DNA of 64,000 nt from Callaeas wilsoni (lineage: Eukaryota > Chordata > Aves > Passeriformes > Callaeidae). The translations under genes and the position numbers were made by a program. Below, in pieces: positions 51,101-63,953 of this stretch. Location of the stretch: the NCBI GenBank assembly GCA_013398955.1, contig VWPU01002940.1, positions 116,431 through 180,430 on the forward strand, in the 5' to 3' direction. Positions within the stretch are counted from its first letter, which is position 1, and each line of letters opens with the position of its first letter. The notes under the pieces were generated by a model. It was not told the DNA's origin. It saw only the letters and a program-made list of their open reading frames with translations, and made no database searches.

Positions 51101-53465
51101 AAAGTAGGTAAAAACATGGCATGAAAATTAGATATGAGGAGGAAGTGTTAACCAATCTAATAACAAAGTCCAGGATTTTGTGAGGTCGCTTTCAGGGGCA
51201 GGTAACAGGGGACACACTTCATGCAGTTCTTTTTTCGGTTCTGGTTCTTTTGTACGACTGTAGAGCCGAGTCTGCAAGCACATATGCTGTGCATATGGAC
51301 TCAGCTGCCTTGTTTTCTTTTTTATTCTAGTGGCTGAACTGCATTAAATAAACCCAAATAATAATGTGTCTTTTCCTTTCTATTGCTTGTTCATGTAGGC
51401 AACTGTTAAAGTTGCTAAGGGATTGTTATATGACTCTCAAGAAGAGATTATTTACATGCTCATAAACAGAAGTAGGTCTGAAGGAATATTACTATTAAAT
51501 GGTGATTGGCATGACAGCTAAATTCAGTAATACTGTATTATAGAGCACATCTTTATGTTCCTAGATAGTCCTACAGTGACCGTACAGACCTTTGTAGTTG
51601 ACAACTTTCTCAGTTCAAAAAGTTTGCAATTATCAGAGAAGCAAAGCTTCAGTATATGGAAGACTTGTCAGTCCAGTCTAGCAAGAGTAAATGCATTAAA
51701 TTATTTATGAGTAAACTCTGCTTCCTTCTAAAACAGGGGTGTGAGAATTGTTCCCAGAGGGAGTTTGTTTTCTAATTCCATTGCTTCAGTTAACATTAGT
51801 ATATTGTCTCACATAAAACAGTAATTTACTGTATTTATTGCCTTCATTGTTTGTAAGGAGCTGTAGTGTAGCTTTTTGTTTTGCTTTAAGCAGGTTGTGA
51901 GACAAAATATGCCTTTTACTGTCAAAGAGCTGGTTAAAACACACACATTGTTTAAAATAAGTCACAATTTATATTTGACATTTTAAAAATTCTTTTTTTT
52001 ATTAATGTTTCTTAAGACATTTGCCCAGACAAACAAATAAAAGCAGGAAAGGATGGAAAGGAATGTGCCACTGAAGGTGCCACTGTGCCAGCATGTCACG
52101 CTCTTCAGTGACCAGGCATCTGTATCTGTTGTTACCCATTTTGTCCTTTGTGATCTGCTCTCCATTCATGTCTGTGTACACAAACACCTTTTGGGCTGCT
52201 GTGCTCCATGGCAGGCACTTGCAGCTCCTCAATGCTCAGCCATTCCAGGAACCTCATCCTCAAGAGAAATGGAGGTGCTGAGTATCTTTGATCTGCTTTC
52301 AAACTGGAACAAAACTAACTTCTATACTGTCTAGAAAACTGCAAAGAAAGAAAAACACGCATTCAGTCAGCACAACGCAAGCCCCTGTTGTTGAGCACAG
52401 GTCTGAGATTGACGGGCTTACAACTGCTGTAGGGAAGGCACAGGCTAGGGATGAAACCTGGTGGCACAGAGACGTGCTTGTGGGTTTTGTGCCACCCACA
52501 GCTGAAGTTTCATGTTGTGGCACATTTCTGTTGGAAATCAGATGTTGAAAGGAGCTGGTCTATAAGCAGTGCGAACAGCTGGGTCACTGTCCTCCTGGCA
52601 GCTTGGTCAGCTGTGTTGGACCTCTAGCAGAGTGGTGATCCACAAATGCTGACCACTAGCACAAGACCAGGTGGCAATCTGCTGACACTGGCACACAAAT
52701 AGGTGCTCGGTCTCTGAAGCACCTCACATCCCTGTGTGACAGGAGTAGGCGCTGTCTCCATCAAACAGGAATCATGCCTGTGAGTGCCCCAAGTTGCTGC
52801 AGACCTGCTCTCACCGCAACATAGCGATGCACTGGCTGACTTCTTTCTTCCTCACTTGGATTTGCCCTGAGAACCTGCTTGATGCAGGTGTCTGGGCTTG
52901 GAAGTTCTCATGGTGACAAAAGCTGTGCAAATCTTACATTTGGCACTTTCAAAGGACTAAATTACTTCAACTTGCTTTGGTTTGAATGCAAAGAAAGATG
53001 TTCAAGGCGCTGTCACAAGTTAGTTATCACTTTAGAGGAATGGTTTCTTCTGCTGCTCAATATTCCCCTTAGTTCCACTCCCTATCTATCATATTCAAGA
53101 TTAAGTGTGAAGCATAATAGCCACTAACTTAGTTAGTGCCTGCAGATTTGTCTTGTCATGGGAATAGTTATTAGCTTGGTTTCATTTGAAAGATTATAAC
53201 TTGGTGTCTCGGCAGGCAGAATTTTCTCATTAAAGCCCAAGTAATAATAGTCAGTATAAAAAAAAGTGACTCTGTACTATTTAGTGATATTGCTGCCCAG
53301 GCTTGTGACAGAAACTACAACTAATGACTGACTCTTTGTTACCATTAGAAAGGAAATCCTTCGTTTTTAGGGCCTCTAGTAAATTGTACTAGTGTGGCTC
53401 TTGCCATGAGAAGTCTGAGAATGAAGTATGCTGTGCTTATTTCAATAATTTTCAAAGAATTTTTC

Positions 53466-53492
53466 AAAGAAAGAAAGAAAAAAAAGAAAAAA
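53466..53492. repeat. (GAAA)-type purine simple repeat
   Basis: AAAGAAAGAAAG followed by A-runs with single G. Simple sequence with no attached element. Confidence 0.75.
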
Positions 53493-54282
53493 TCCTCAAG
53501 CAGAAAATGGTTTTCTACAAAGAGTGAAAAATGATTTTGAAACACTGTGTATTGACAAATAAACTTAAATTAAAAAAAAAAAAGTCAGTCTCTGGGGTCT
53601 TGCTTGGAGAGATATTTTATGTTTATATTAGTTATATGTGAATCTCAAATACTAATGAAGTAAGTATTTGCACTAAGAGTGGACATGAAGTAAGAAAAGC
53701 ACTTAAGTTTGAAAGTTAATAGAATAAGTCTAACCTTTGACCAGGTGTAGTATCTGTACTTCAAAAAGTATTTAAATAGATGATGAAAGACATGAAAAAG
53801 ATACTGAAATTAGCCAGGATAAGGCATGAAGGAAACTTCATTTGCTTGCTTTAAGGGAGAGAAGGAAACTATAGTCTATAAGTCCATACATGAAGGAGAG
53901 AGTCTCATTTGAATAATACAGGTCAATAAACTAAACTGAACTAAACCAAAATAAAATAAACCAAAGTAGAACTGGAAGCTGAAGTTATACTAAATCAGAC
54001 CAGGGACATTTTAAAGACTGATGGTATTTAAACACTGGAACAACTTACCTAGGAGTGCAGTGAATCCTTCAACATTGGAAGTGTTTAAATCAAGACAGAC
54101 ATCTTCAGAAAGATATACTATCTTCACACAGCAGTTATAGCCTGGCACAGCCAGTACTGAGTGTTCTGTGGCCAGAATTATGCAGAAAGACAAAACAAAC
54201 CTTGTAATAGTTTCTTCTGGTTTTAAGCTCTATTTTTTGGAGATACACTTTTCCTATTTCTAACATTTATTTAGCAAATATC

Positions 54283-54623
54283 TGTGGATGCTGAAATGCT
54301 GTTAGCAAGGAAATTTCCTCTTCTTGCATTCATTCTGTGAGAACTTTTCCTTTGCTGTGTAAGCTATGTAAACAATAGATAGGGTTTTTGTAAATAGCAT
54401 TCATATCTGGTATCTTCTGACCTTGTGTACATTATATTAGGAAAAAACATTTCTAAGTGGGTGTCTGAGACTTTGACCAATCACTCTAGGAGAAGTGTGA
54501 ACACTGTTCAATTGCTTTATGGAACTAGAATATATAAATGGTATTGTAAATTTAATAAATAATTCATTCCTCGCTCTGACTCCTGCCTCGCTGCATCTCT
54601 GAACCCCTGCTTGGAAGCCCACA
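54283..54623 (+). mobile_element. Solo LTR of an avian endogenous retrovirus (copy B)
   Basis: The same LTR family as 6423-6764, on the plus strand: 341 bp, TGTGGATG to AGCCCACA. Control signals are in order: CCAAT at 54477-54481, TATATAAA at 54531-54538 and AATAAA at 54554-54559. By hand it differs from copy A at seven substitutions and a single-base indel, about 98% identity. Its flanks are AATATC (54277-54282) and GGTATC (54624-54629), matching at only 4 of 6 bases, whereas copy A has a perfect duplication. No gag, pol or env sequence adjoins it, so it is a solo LTR. In principle its promoter and polyadenylation signal are intact in sequence. Confidence 0.92.
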
Positions 54624-54629
54624 GGTATC

Positions 54630-57600
54630 ATTAGGGTTACATGACATATGTAGGCAAAGCTCAGACTGAAGTCTAAAGAAGAAAGGTGGGGAGATTGTGA
54701 TTAATCATGTAACTCTGGGTGTGTATTCATATCACACAAATAACAAATCCAGTTGCTTAAACTAAGAGGCTGTGCTTCTTGAGTAGTTAGGGATGCAAAG
54801 AGAGAAACTCCTTCCAATGGCAGCTGATGGTAGTCATCACTCGCTCTATTGCCCACACAGGTGGCTCTGGAGACATACCTCCAAAGGTTAGCTGTTGTTT
54901 CCTGACAAAGTCCCTAAAAAGAAGGAAATCACACCCTTCTCCCTGTCCCAGATACTGTATTTCTCAACTGGCAATTAATTAAAGAGACAAGGTAGTTTTC
55001 TACTTGGTCAGTTCCCTTTTATGGCTTATAGTACAGTTACAGGAATTTTGACACAGCATGAGCAGAGGGATATGGATGTGTGACTTGGGAGGAGCAGGAC
55101 AGTGCAGCACAGCGGGTCCAGCCTTTATGCACCAGCCCAAACTTGGGCTGTTACATGCAGGTCCTGAAACTTCATTCTTAGGGGTTCACATCTGGAGGCG
55201 TGATCACAGTTTCTCTTTACATCTGGCTATTAAGTAGGGGTATGGAGCCATGCTCATCCACTAGCTTCATGAGGTTTTATCAGATCATAAAAGAACATAA
55301 ACTGCCAGCTTCATTTTCCAGCAGTCACCAGAGAAAATTTTGATTTTTTGAGTTTCTTAAATCATCCCATGGTATGGGAATTTCCTGCAGTTCAAAATGG
55401 CTGGATGGGTGGAAGGAAGGTGAGAGACAAGTACAGCCTCCATTGTCATCATGCAATTTTCTGTGCTTAAGATGTACTTTTATCAGAAATTAAAATAAAA
55501 CTCCTGCTGCTCCGAAGAAGGTGATAGCAGTATTTGTCTGGGCATCTTAGAACAGATAAGATTCTTGAGGTTTCTGTGTCTTCTACGGCCATAAAGAGAT
55601 GTAAGTGCTACCTCTCAATTGAAATTAATGAGAATTAGGCACCCAAATGTATTTGTGGATTTGAACCCTTATGCTCTAATTACTGTGGCAATTAAATATG
55701 CGGAAAAACAGGTTCAGCTGCTGGAATCTTGTCTACACCAAGGTCTGGTGAAATATTTATGTTAATTTTCTTTCTAGACATGGCTTGAGTTTGCACTGAT
55801 GACTGTGCAAAACCTTTCTTGATTGTAGAGGACATGTACAATATGGAAGGCCCTGAAACTAAACCTCGTGCACTTGGCTTACAAAAGGTTATAAGATACA
55901 TATTCATGAACTGTGTGTCTTGCTGAGTGAGACAAGATCGTTACAAACAAAATAATATACAATAAAAATAACCAAGTCTTACTTAATGTAAATAGTAGAA
56001 TATAGAAGAAGCTGATTTTTCCTAAACTGTTTCTGTAGTAGATCTTCACAAATCAGCTGATCACTGTACTGATTTCTGAAGGCCACAAGACTATATAACC
56101 AATATTTCATGCAATAGCATATACATCACAATTATTTTTTTCATAAAGAAAGAAGGAAATAAAATGACTGTCTGTTTAATTTGCAGACTCTGCTGTTTGA
56201 GGCCAATATAATTACTGATATTATTCTTATGCATGTACACACTACTGAAGCACCAGTGTTAAAGGAGACACCTTCCTTCTGGATTTTCTAACTTCAAAGT
56301 AATGAAATCCTTAACTTCAAACCACAAGAATGAACTTTTCAATGTTAAGTACCTAGTCCTAGTGTCAGCGTATAGAACAACCTTGGCCAAAAAAGCCCAA
56401 TTAGGCCATGTAAATGAAGTGCGTTTTCAGCCAGTCCTACTGGGAAAACCAGCTTTGTCTGAATGGTTGTAATTACAGTTGATGGGGAAGGGGGAAAACA
56501 AATTTGCTATGCATGAGCCCTTCCCAAGTAGCCTTTTTTTCTTCTAACACTTGCATATCTACAAGAATGGCATTATGGAGGGAAGGAAAAAAGGACTTTG
56601 TCCCTATACGGGTTCTTATTCTCTTAAAGAATCTCAATGATACATGAAGTTTGCTATAGGAGAGGTGCTCCTTTCTCTGAAACTCCTTTTGTTTACTTTT
56701 CTCTGCCTGACAGGGCTGTTTGTCATAATTATCAGCCTAGGTACACACATCTCCATAAAAGCTATACTTTGTAGCTTGTTTGAAGCCAGTACTTCTATTT
56801 TCATATTTGGGTCTCTTTTTTGATTCACACCTCAGCAAAGCATGTGAAAGTCAAATCAAACAGCGATGTGCAGAATTCCCAAATCTATGTTTTTTCTAGA
56901 CTTTCCAAAGTGTCACTCTCTCTTCTCTGTGCCTGTTCTTGAGAATGCACACTCCACTGCTGGTCTGGATTCACTCTGTATGTTACAACAACTGCATTCC
57001 TCAAAAACGACTTAATTTTTCAGTGCAATGAATTTACTCATCTGAATTCGCATCACAGCATGCAGCTTACTTGCTGTATCTCTGGATTGTTGGTTAGGCT
57101 GTCTCTAGCTCCTGACAAGGAAAAATTGGGCACCAGACCAGTACAGTTACCTCCAGGGATGCTTCCTATGTGCCATTCTGGCTTCTGTGACTAAGGGCTC
57201 ATGAAGATCATGTAGCTCTTTCTTAAATAGAACTTTAAAATTCTCTGTATTTGTTTTTACTGCTCTTATTCTTAAATAGTGGAGATTAATTTCTGTCCAT
57301 ATCTCATGCATCAGTCTTTCAAAAGGATGCCTTTTCCCACAAATATTAAAGCTATTAATCACAAATGTTCTCTTTACAAGTTACTGTATGAGTGACTCTT
57401 TAATATATTAGTCATAATGTAGTGCATAGCTTTATTTCCTTTATTTAAAAATAGCTAATGATGCTTATTTCAATGAGTATGTTAATGTCAATAATATCAG
57501 TGTATTTTGCAATGCTAAAGCACTAAGAGGGAAGGGATCGGTCAGAGATGCGTTACTTAGTTTGAGACGGCTTTTTGTTTCGGCTTAGGTATTTTTTTGT

Positions 57601-58511
57601 TCCATAGAGGCATATACTGACTGGTAAAAAAAAAACCACATGCAGGAAAATTGCACAAACTATCCAGGTTTTTCACCAGCTTCTTAAGGGTATCTCTGGC
57701 CATTGTTAAATAAGAAGTCTTAGCACATAAGTATTTTAGTATGTCATAAGTTGTCTGTTTTATGTGACAATGAAAGCAACTAAAAGCAGTGGAGTCAGGA
57801 AGGAGAATAAAAAATTGAAATTGTAAAGACTACTTTTTTACCCTCTGTGGGATCAGTTTGTCCGGGCATTGAAGTAGACAAGGACACGTGTTTTCTGGGT
57901 CATGATCTGCACTTCACCACATCAAGATCCCAAGTGTAAACGAATGCTGATCCATCAGCATTATTTTTGCCTGATTCACGCTGTGCTTAGTAAAACCTTG
58001 TGTACAGGCACATGATCCAGCTCCTGAAGAGTGAGGGGTATGAACAGAAATGATGTTTCTATGTGAGAGAGCCGAACCAAGTGAGCTAAGGCTGCTGCTG
58101 CTTGTGTAGGTTGTGCTCTTCCCTAAAGGAATGACTGTTTTCAAAGGAAACCTCTTTCAAGACTGATAACCACTGAGGAAAATTAAGCAAACTCCTGAAT
58201 AAGTTTAAAGGATGCCTACTGTTGTTTCATATTTTTCAACAAAGGCACTGGCACTACCATTTCACAACTAGAGGATGTGGTATATATTAATCTTGGTGTC
58301 AACAAGCCTTAGTGTTAATCAAGGTGGCATTCTTGTTAGGTTACCTGTTTCCAAAGACTAACCATTAAAAGACTTGTGGATGTATAGTAATTCTTATGCA
58401 GAGGTCAGACAGAAAGCAGGTCAGGGTGCGCTTCTCACTCAGATTAGAAAGCTCCTTTGAGTTGTCTCAGACCAGGAACAAGTTATAGCAGTCATGTAGA
58501 CTATGGGAGAA
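54630..58511. other. No recognisable gene or repeat
   Basis: AT-rich DNA with only short frames (up to 76 codons). I see nothing to support a gene, RNA or mobile element. Confidence 0.55.
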
Positions 58512-58648
58512 TCATGAAGTCTCCAAAAGGAGGAACTGGATCCTGGGCAACTGTCTGTAGGGGGCCTTTCTTGATTGGGGGATCCGACCTGATGACCTCC
58601 AGAGGTCCCTTCCAGCCTCAGACATTCTATGATTCTGTGATTCTGTGA
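58512..58648 (+). mobile_element. CR1 LINE 3' end, very short copy
   Basis: Plus-strand CR1 tail: GGATCCTGGGCAACTG, then GACCTGATGACCTCCAGAGG and TCCCTTCCAGCCTCAGAC, ending in ATTCTATGATTCTGTGATTC and a further TGTGA at 58648. The 5' limit is uncertain (58512-58538). Only the terminal ~110-137 bp is present. The tail is well preserved, so it is younger than the fragments near 45-47 kb. It is the only plus-strand CR1 here. Confidence 0.9.
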
Positions 58649-60006
58649 ACATGCTGCTCTTTCTTCCTTTTTGCTATAAAAATCCCCTGGAATGCAGTGT
58701 TTCATCAGATCTTTGCAAGATGGACTGGCTCATGATACAGAGGGTAAGGCCAGATTAAGGTCAAGCCCTTCCTTACACAAAGGATGGAGCACTCTGAAAG
58801 TTAGATAAATTAGTCTGGTTGAATGTAGCTATTTGTGTGTTCTCGTGTGTGCTTAGACGTTTCATAGGAGACTGAGACAGACCACTAAAGACCACGTGTT
58901 ACATTGCCATGTTCACCTTGAGTGACTTTCCCTCCATTTGCAATTGGAAAATAGTGACAGCATCTTGGTAATTTTACCAATGCTCTGTGTATCTGAGATT
59001 TCCAAGTGCTATTACAGCACCTCCTGGGCCATATATTGTGGCTATGCATTTGAGGTTCATAATGGAATGGAAAGTGCACTTTTTTGCAAAGTCAAATATA
59101 TGTATTTGCAAGATATTTTCTTTCCCTAAACTAAATCTGAGACCTTGCATCAGGATCAATGTGAATAAATCTTTTTTTTGCAATAAAAGCATGTTGTTTG
59201 TAGTCTGTCACATTAAAATAAAGATTTGAACACAGTTAGAAGTCACAAATGGAAAAGAAAAAAGTATTTACAAGAAATCAAGCGAAAGAAAATTCCTTCT
59301 GAGCAAACACCTCAATTGTGCAGAATTGTTGCTTTATATTAGGAGACACTGTAGAGAGTTCTAACACTATTATGTTCAGAACACTGCAATTATATAGCAA
59401 TAAACCTTAGGAATAAGATTGAAAAATAGCTGCATATAGGACCTAATGTAAAAACTACTAAACTCGCTTATAGTTGTGGTTTTTTTTTCCCCATTGACTT
59501 CAGTGCACTTTTAACCAACCCAGATTAACCTTCCCAGAAATGCTGGAAATGCTGGAGGGAGGATGAATATGGAAGTGAGGGAGGAAAAGGTAGTGGCTCT
59601 GTCTGGCAGGGGGTGATGACAAGACAGGGGGCTCAGGTTGTTTTGATTTGCTGATCTTGCAGTTGAAATGTGGGAAGAAATGCTGCCACCTCTTTTATTG
59701 ATATTTGTTGGGAGGCACTCATTATGTATTACTTCATATGTATGTGTATGTGCATGTGAAGCTTTTCAGAGCTTTGGATGAATGCCTTTTACATAGCATT
59801 TTTAAGATCCAAATCTATACAATTATGTGGATTCCTGCATGTAAATGATTTTAGGGAGTCTGGTGTTATAGCATTTTTAATTTTCTAGTAGATTTTATGA
59901 TAGTGTAAAGTGATAAATTATCTTTCGCGGCTGCCAGAGTTATTTAACTATCTGCAGACACACCATTAGCAGGAGCAGTGTATGCCCAGTCGGTGTTCCT
60001 CATCCC

Positions 60007-60030
60007 TCCCTGGGAGACTGCTCCCAGGGA
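60007..60030. other. Perfect inverted repeat (10-bp stem, 4-base loop)
   Basis: TCCCTGGGAG at 60007-60016 and CTCCCAGGGA at 60021-60030 are exact reverse complements, separated by ACTG. It is not followed by a T-run, and the arms are too short for a microRNA precursor. It may be a paired binding site or chance. Confidence 0.85.
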
Positions 60031-61590
60031 AAAGGGTTTCCAGGCACATCCGTGCAAGGCCCTTTGGGCAGCAGTGCCACTGGGGTGCGGGGAAGTACCA
60101 GCCAGCCATGGAGTGCTGCAGTCAGGAGGACATTTTTCTGCCACGCAGTGGAGAAAGCTACCAAACAAGCATCGCTTATTTTTGACTTTCCATTGCTACT
60201 GGCCTGTGTTAAAACCAGTGACATAGAAAAGAAAGGTTCCATTTCCCATTACCAGATATCCAATCCCCCTAGAAAACATCTGTTGAATCTGGGATGATGC
60301 CATGGTATTAGCTCTTCAGTTGCATGCTGTTTCATTGGCTGTTCTCAGCACTGCCCTGTCTATCACAACGCATAATCTCTTTTCAGAGACGTTTCAACCA
60401 CATCGTTAAGGTCCCCAGTCCCATTTCTTTGAAAATCAGTGGTAGTTTTTAGCTTTTGGCACACAACCCGAAGTTTAGAAACTTGACTCTGTGCAGGGTG
60501 TAAGACAAGGAACAAAAGTTTCCCGATGATTTCATGTGACAAAAGTTGTGCAAAGAAAAGAAGAGGGTCTGCAGAAATTCTGCAAGTTGCCGTGTTTATG
60601 ATCCCAAGAATCTCGCACTGGAGTGCCTCAGACACACAACTAAGTGCTTCTCAAAATGTTCATTATTGAAGACAGCATACGAGAATTGTCTTTAGAATTC
60701 AAGTAATATACTACCAACCAGAGGGAGAATAATACAGAAATACTTTCTTGATGATGTGTGCTAAAGCAGCAGGCATTTAAGAGCAACGGATGTCAATCTT
60801 TGAGGTTTTTGTAAAGAATTGCAATTTATGACGTGTTAGGGTAAACAGTTGGATTATATTTCTGAAACGCATGTTCCATCAGGTAAAATCATTGTGATTA
60901 TAGGCCCTAGTACTTTAAGTAAGTTATGCACTAAAAGGCTGAAATTGTAAAACAAGTATGCTTATGCTTTACTGTTAATCCCTCTTTGTATCTACGCTGA
61001 GTAAACTACAAGAGAAACTGCATTAAACAATAAAGGCAAAAATGGCATGTTATGTCATCTTGATAAACAATGACTGTTATACTGTTTTCCTTCAAGAAGC
61101 AACTGTGACTGGCCTCTGTATTCTCCCTCAATGGAGAATGTGCCTGACTGTAAAAAAACCCGGAGGATTATTTAGAAGTTACTTTGTTCATGCCTCTCAG
61201 TGAAAGCAGCACTTTCTCTGCATCTTCTCGCTTTGCCGCTTTTCCTTCATTTCCTCAGCTCTTATCTATTGGAGAAAGCTGAACTTGTTATTTCAAAACC
61301 AACCTACTTTCATGCAGACTATGAGTTTTGAACAAAGTGAAATAAAACTTGTTTTAAGTGGTTTTGGAAAAGTTTGACAGCAGAAGATAATAAATGAAAA
61401 TAAATCTACAATATTTCTCGTAATGCAATTTGCGGCATGTCAATGTCAAAGCATTCTAACAGCAAATCAACAAATATTTGAATGAAAACAATATACATAA
61501 CTTATTTTCCTATATTGGAAACAACTGTCAAACAATTACTGTATGACTTCATGAATTAGTTGGCTGTTTTGAAATATTCCTGCTAGGATT

Positions 61591-61625
61591 AAAAAAAGGA
61601 AAAAAAAAAAAGGGGGGGAAAAAAG
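61591..61625. repeat. A/G low-complexity run
   Basis: A-runs, GG, a 12-base A-run, G7 and a further A-run. Simple sequence, prone to length error in sequencing. Confidence 0.8.
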
Positions 61626-63793
61626 TCTATATGGGCCTTTGAGCCTGAACATATTGTGTCAATCATAAGCATATGCAATGTATCTAAGCCATGAGGTAAA
61701 AATTTTCTTTGTAAATTATTTCATAAATAAATAATTTGCCTGAAAAACGTTTATAAAAATATTTTTTGCCTTTATTAAGTTCTCTACAGTTCTCTGTGGT
61801 GAATATAAACAAATTCATATTGACATCTTCTTGATCTGCTTTATTTTAACTTGAAATGCAGAATGTATCATGAAAGCATTTCTAATAAAGATACGGTAAC
61901 AAACTTTTTCTGAGAGATAGAGTATTTCATTAGAGTTGTCTGCTTGAACCTATGAAGACATGTGGTGTCCTTCTCATCTTTTCTTATGAATGGCTTTGTG
62001 GTTTCATTTTAAAAGTGCATGCACGGAGATACTTATGTCCTTTAAAAACACATCTCTATAATACTGCTCTACAGGTGAAAAAAGGTGTGTTTGTTATCAA
62101 GCTTTACACGTGTTAAAATCTGTGTTTTTGCTGTTATCGATTGTCACAGTTTGTCTGTCATAATGTGAATAAAATCTGGGAAAGCTGCAGCCACACATAA
62201 GAACTGGCTGGGATTTAAGGTGTGGGGGGCATCATTTCCTGGTTTAAAATAAAAAGACATTAATAAGTCTCACTAGAGCAGAGGAGTAAAGGGAAATAAC
62301 TCTTGTTTAAATATTTTCCACTCAAGCCCTGCTTGTAAGATGCTTAGCCAAGTCATCAGACAAAATACCTGTCTATTTTAACCCTTCCCATGCAAGACAT
62401 ATGCCAAGCGAACAATCACTTGAGGCTGACATACTCAGTAAAAATAGTAAAATCAAAACTGTTGAGAAGAACACGTTTGAATTGATGTGACAAAAATACT
62501 TGCTTTTCAGAGTTCTGTATTCACTAAAGTTTGTCGAAGTAGTTTGTCTCTTTGACCGTGGTTCAGCCATGGCATTTGCAGCTTGCACAAACGTGAATTT
62601 ATGAAGTCAGGAAAGGTCTGTGCGCATATGAGTGAGGTGCTACCAAGTGTGAGATACTAAAGTATCGAGGCAGACTTTGTAACAAACTTTAAATTCTGAT
62701 ACTACTTTCCTTCACATTCCATATATAAATGTCTCTGCTGCTCCGACCTCATTTTCTGTGTATGGGTATAGAGGGAGTACCACACGTAATCACTGAGTTC
62801 CCCTTTCCCTGTATCGGGGATCCTACTGTGTGTGCCTAATCATGCAACCTTCCATTTTCAACATGACGACTTCACCTCTTGTATGTGAATTACTGCTTTT
62901 CTATTCATAAAGTGCTTTATCAGACAATCCTACAAAAGAACTTAAGGGGGAAATGTGTTACTGGGTGATTTACACAAGCAATTACTTTACAAATCTGCCA
63001 GTGGATTATATTAAACATGTATGAAGAATGTTTAAGTTTGGAGCGAGGGCTGAGAACACCGTAAGTTTTACAATAGGGTTTCATTTGCGTCACCGTGTAT
63101 CTCTGAAGATTTTATACTCTACACTTCACCATGTATTTGAGAGTAAAATTGTAAAGAAAAAGTTATGCAATTTCAAATATCTGGGGGGAAGCAGCTTCAA
63201 CACTCAAACTGTAATTATTTAAGTCTTTTCCAGCTTCTTCCTTGAATAATGTGGTAGTAGTTGCAAGCAAGCAGAATGCGTCTATTTGAATGTGAAATCA
63301 GCTTAAAACAACTTGCATGGGAGGAAAAGCACGCCATATAAAGTCACCTAACTGAAGAAAATTTGTGTCCGAATGCCCAACAAATGTTTACATAGTTTTT
63401 AACGCCTACTATATTTGGGATTTTAAAACCCTTTCATAGGAACCTTTTATGTACTGCTTCTCCTTGAAGAGAGTTTTTACATTGACATGCAGAGTTCTGG
63501 CAGTTCGTAGCATGGGGGAAATAGGAGTATTTCGAATTGAAAAAGTTCCACACAAGGAGGAAAAGTTGTGAGGGTTTTCTCTGAGCAGCTCGGGGCTGAC
63601 CTGCGACCGGCATCAAAGCCTAGGCGGTAACGGGACTGCTCATAGCTCAAGCTGGGAACTGTCTGCCCACCTGCCTCAGCACACGCACACAAACGGGGGG
63701 CACGGGGCAGAGAAGCGATACTAAATCTGCGCCAGACCCCGAGCAGGGCTGGGGTCTCCCGAGGGCGGCAGCTATCGGCGCGCGTGGGTCGCG

Positions 63794-63823
63794 CCTTTTA
63801 TCCCCACCGCCACCTTTTCCAAT
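63794..63823 (-). promoter_or_regulatory. Candidate leftward core promoter (CCAAT and TATA-like)
   Basis: On the minus strand an ATTGG (CCAAT box in reverse, 63819-63823) is followed about 20 bases downstream by GGATAAAAGG (63794-63803), one base off a TATA consensus. If real, transcription would start near 63765-63775 and run leftward into this window. The spacing between the two boxes is shorter than usual, and CpG-island promoters often lack TATA. This is a weak, motif-only call. Confidence 0.3.
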
Positions 63824-63937
63824 CCCGCAGGGCAGCCGCGGGTCCCAGTGACAGCCGCGGGCACAGCCGCCTCCCGCGGGCCGCGCTGGGGGCGCGCCTG
63901 TGGCCTGCGGCTATCCCTGCTCCAACTCAGCACAAGT

Positions 63938-63953
63938 CCCCGCGGCCGCGGGG
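63938..63953. other. 16-bp perfect palindrome with NotI site
   Basis: CCCCGCGGCCGCGGGG is its own reverse complement. Such palindromes are common in CpG islands by composition alone. Confidence 0.8.

Larger units (their letters stand above)
46800..54282. other. No recognisable gene; AT microsatellite and simple repeats
   Basis: Mostly AT-rich, with the dinucleotide repeat listed separately, a (GAAA)-like stretch at 53466-53492 and an A12 run at 53572-53583. Some richer patches (49790-50650, 52360-52870) hold several overlapping frames up to 103 codons on both strands, but none reads as a known protein. Confidence 0.5.
58649..63699. other. No recognisable gene; GC-rich patch with hairpin near 60.0 kb
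   Basis: AT-rich DNA leading up to the CpG island. A GC-richer patch at 59940-60200 carries five overlapping frames on both strands (67-82 codons), a sign of composition and not of coding. An A/G low-complexity run is at 61591-61625. The stretch at about 60800-62700 looks like complex, non-repetitive sequence that could hold conserved regulatory elements, but I cannot test this from one genome. Confidence 0.5.
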
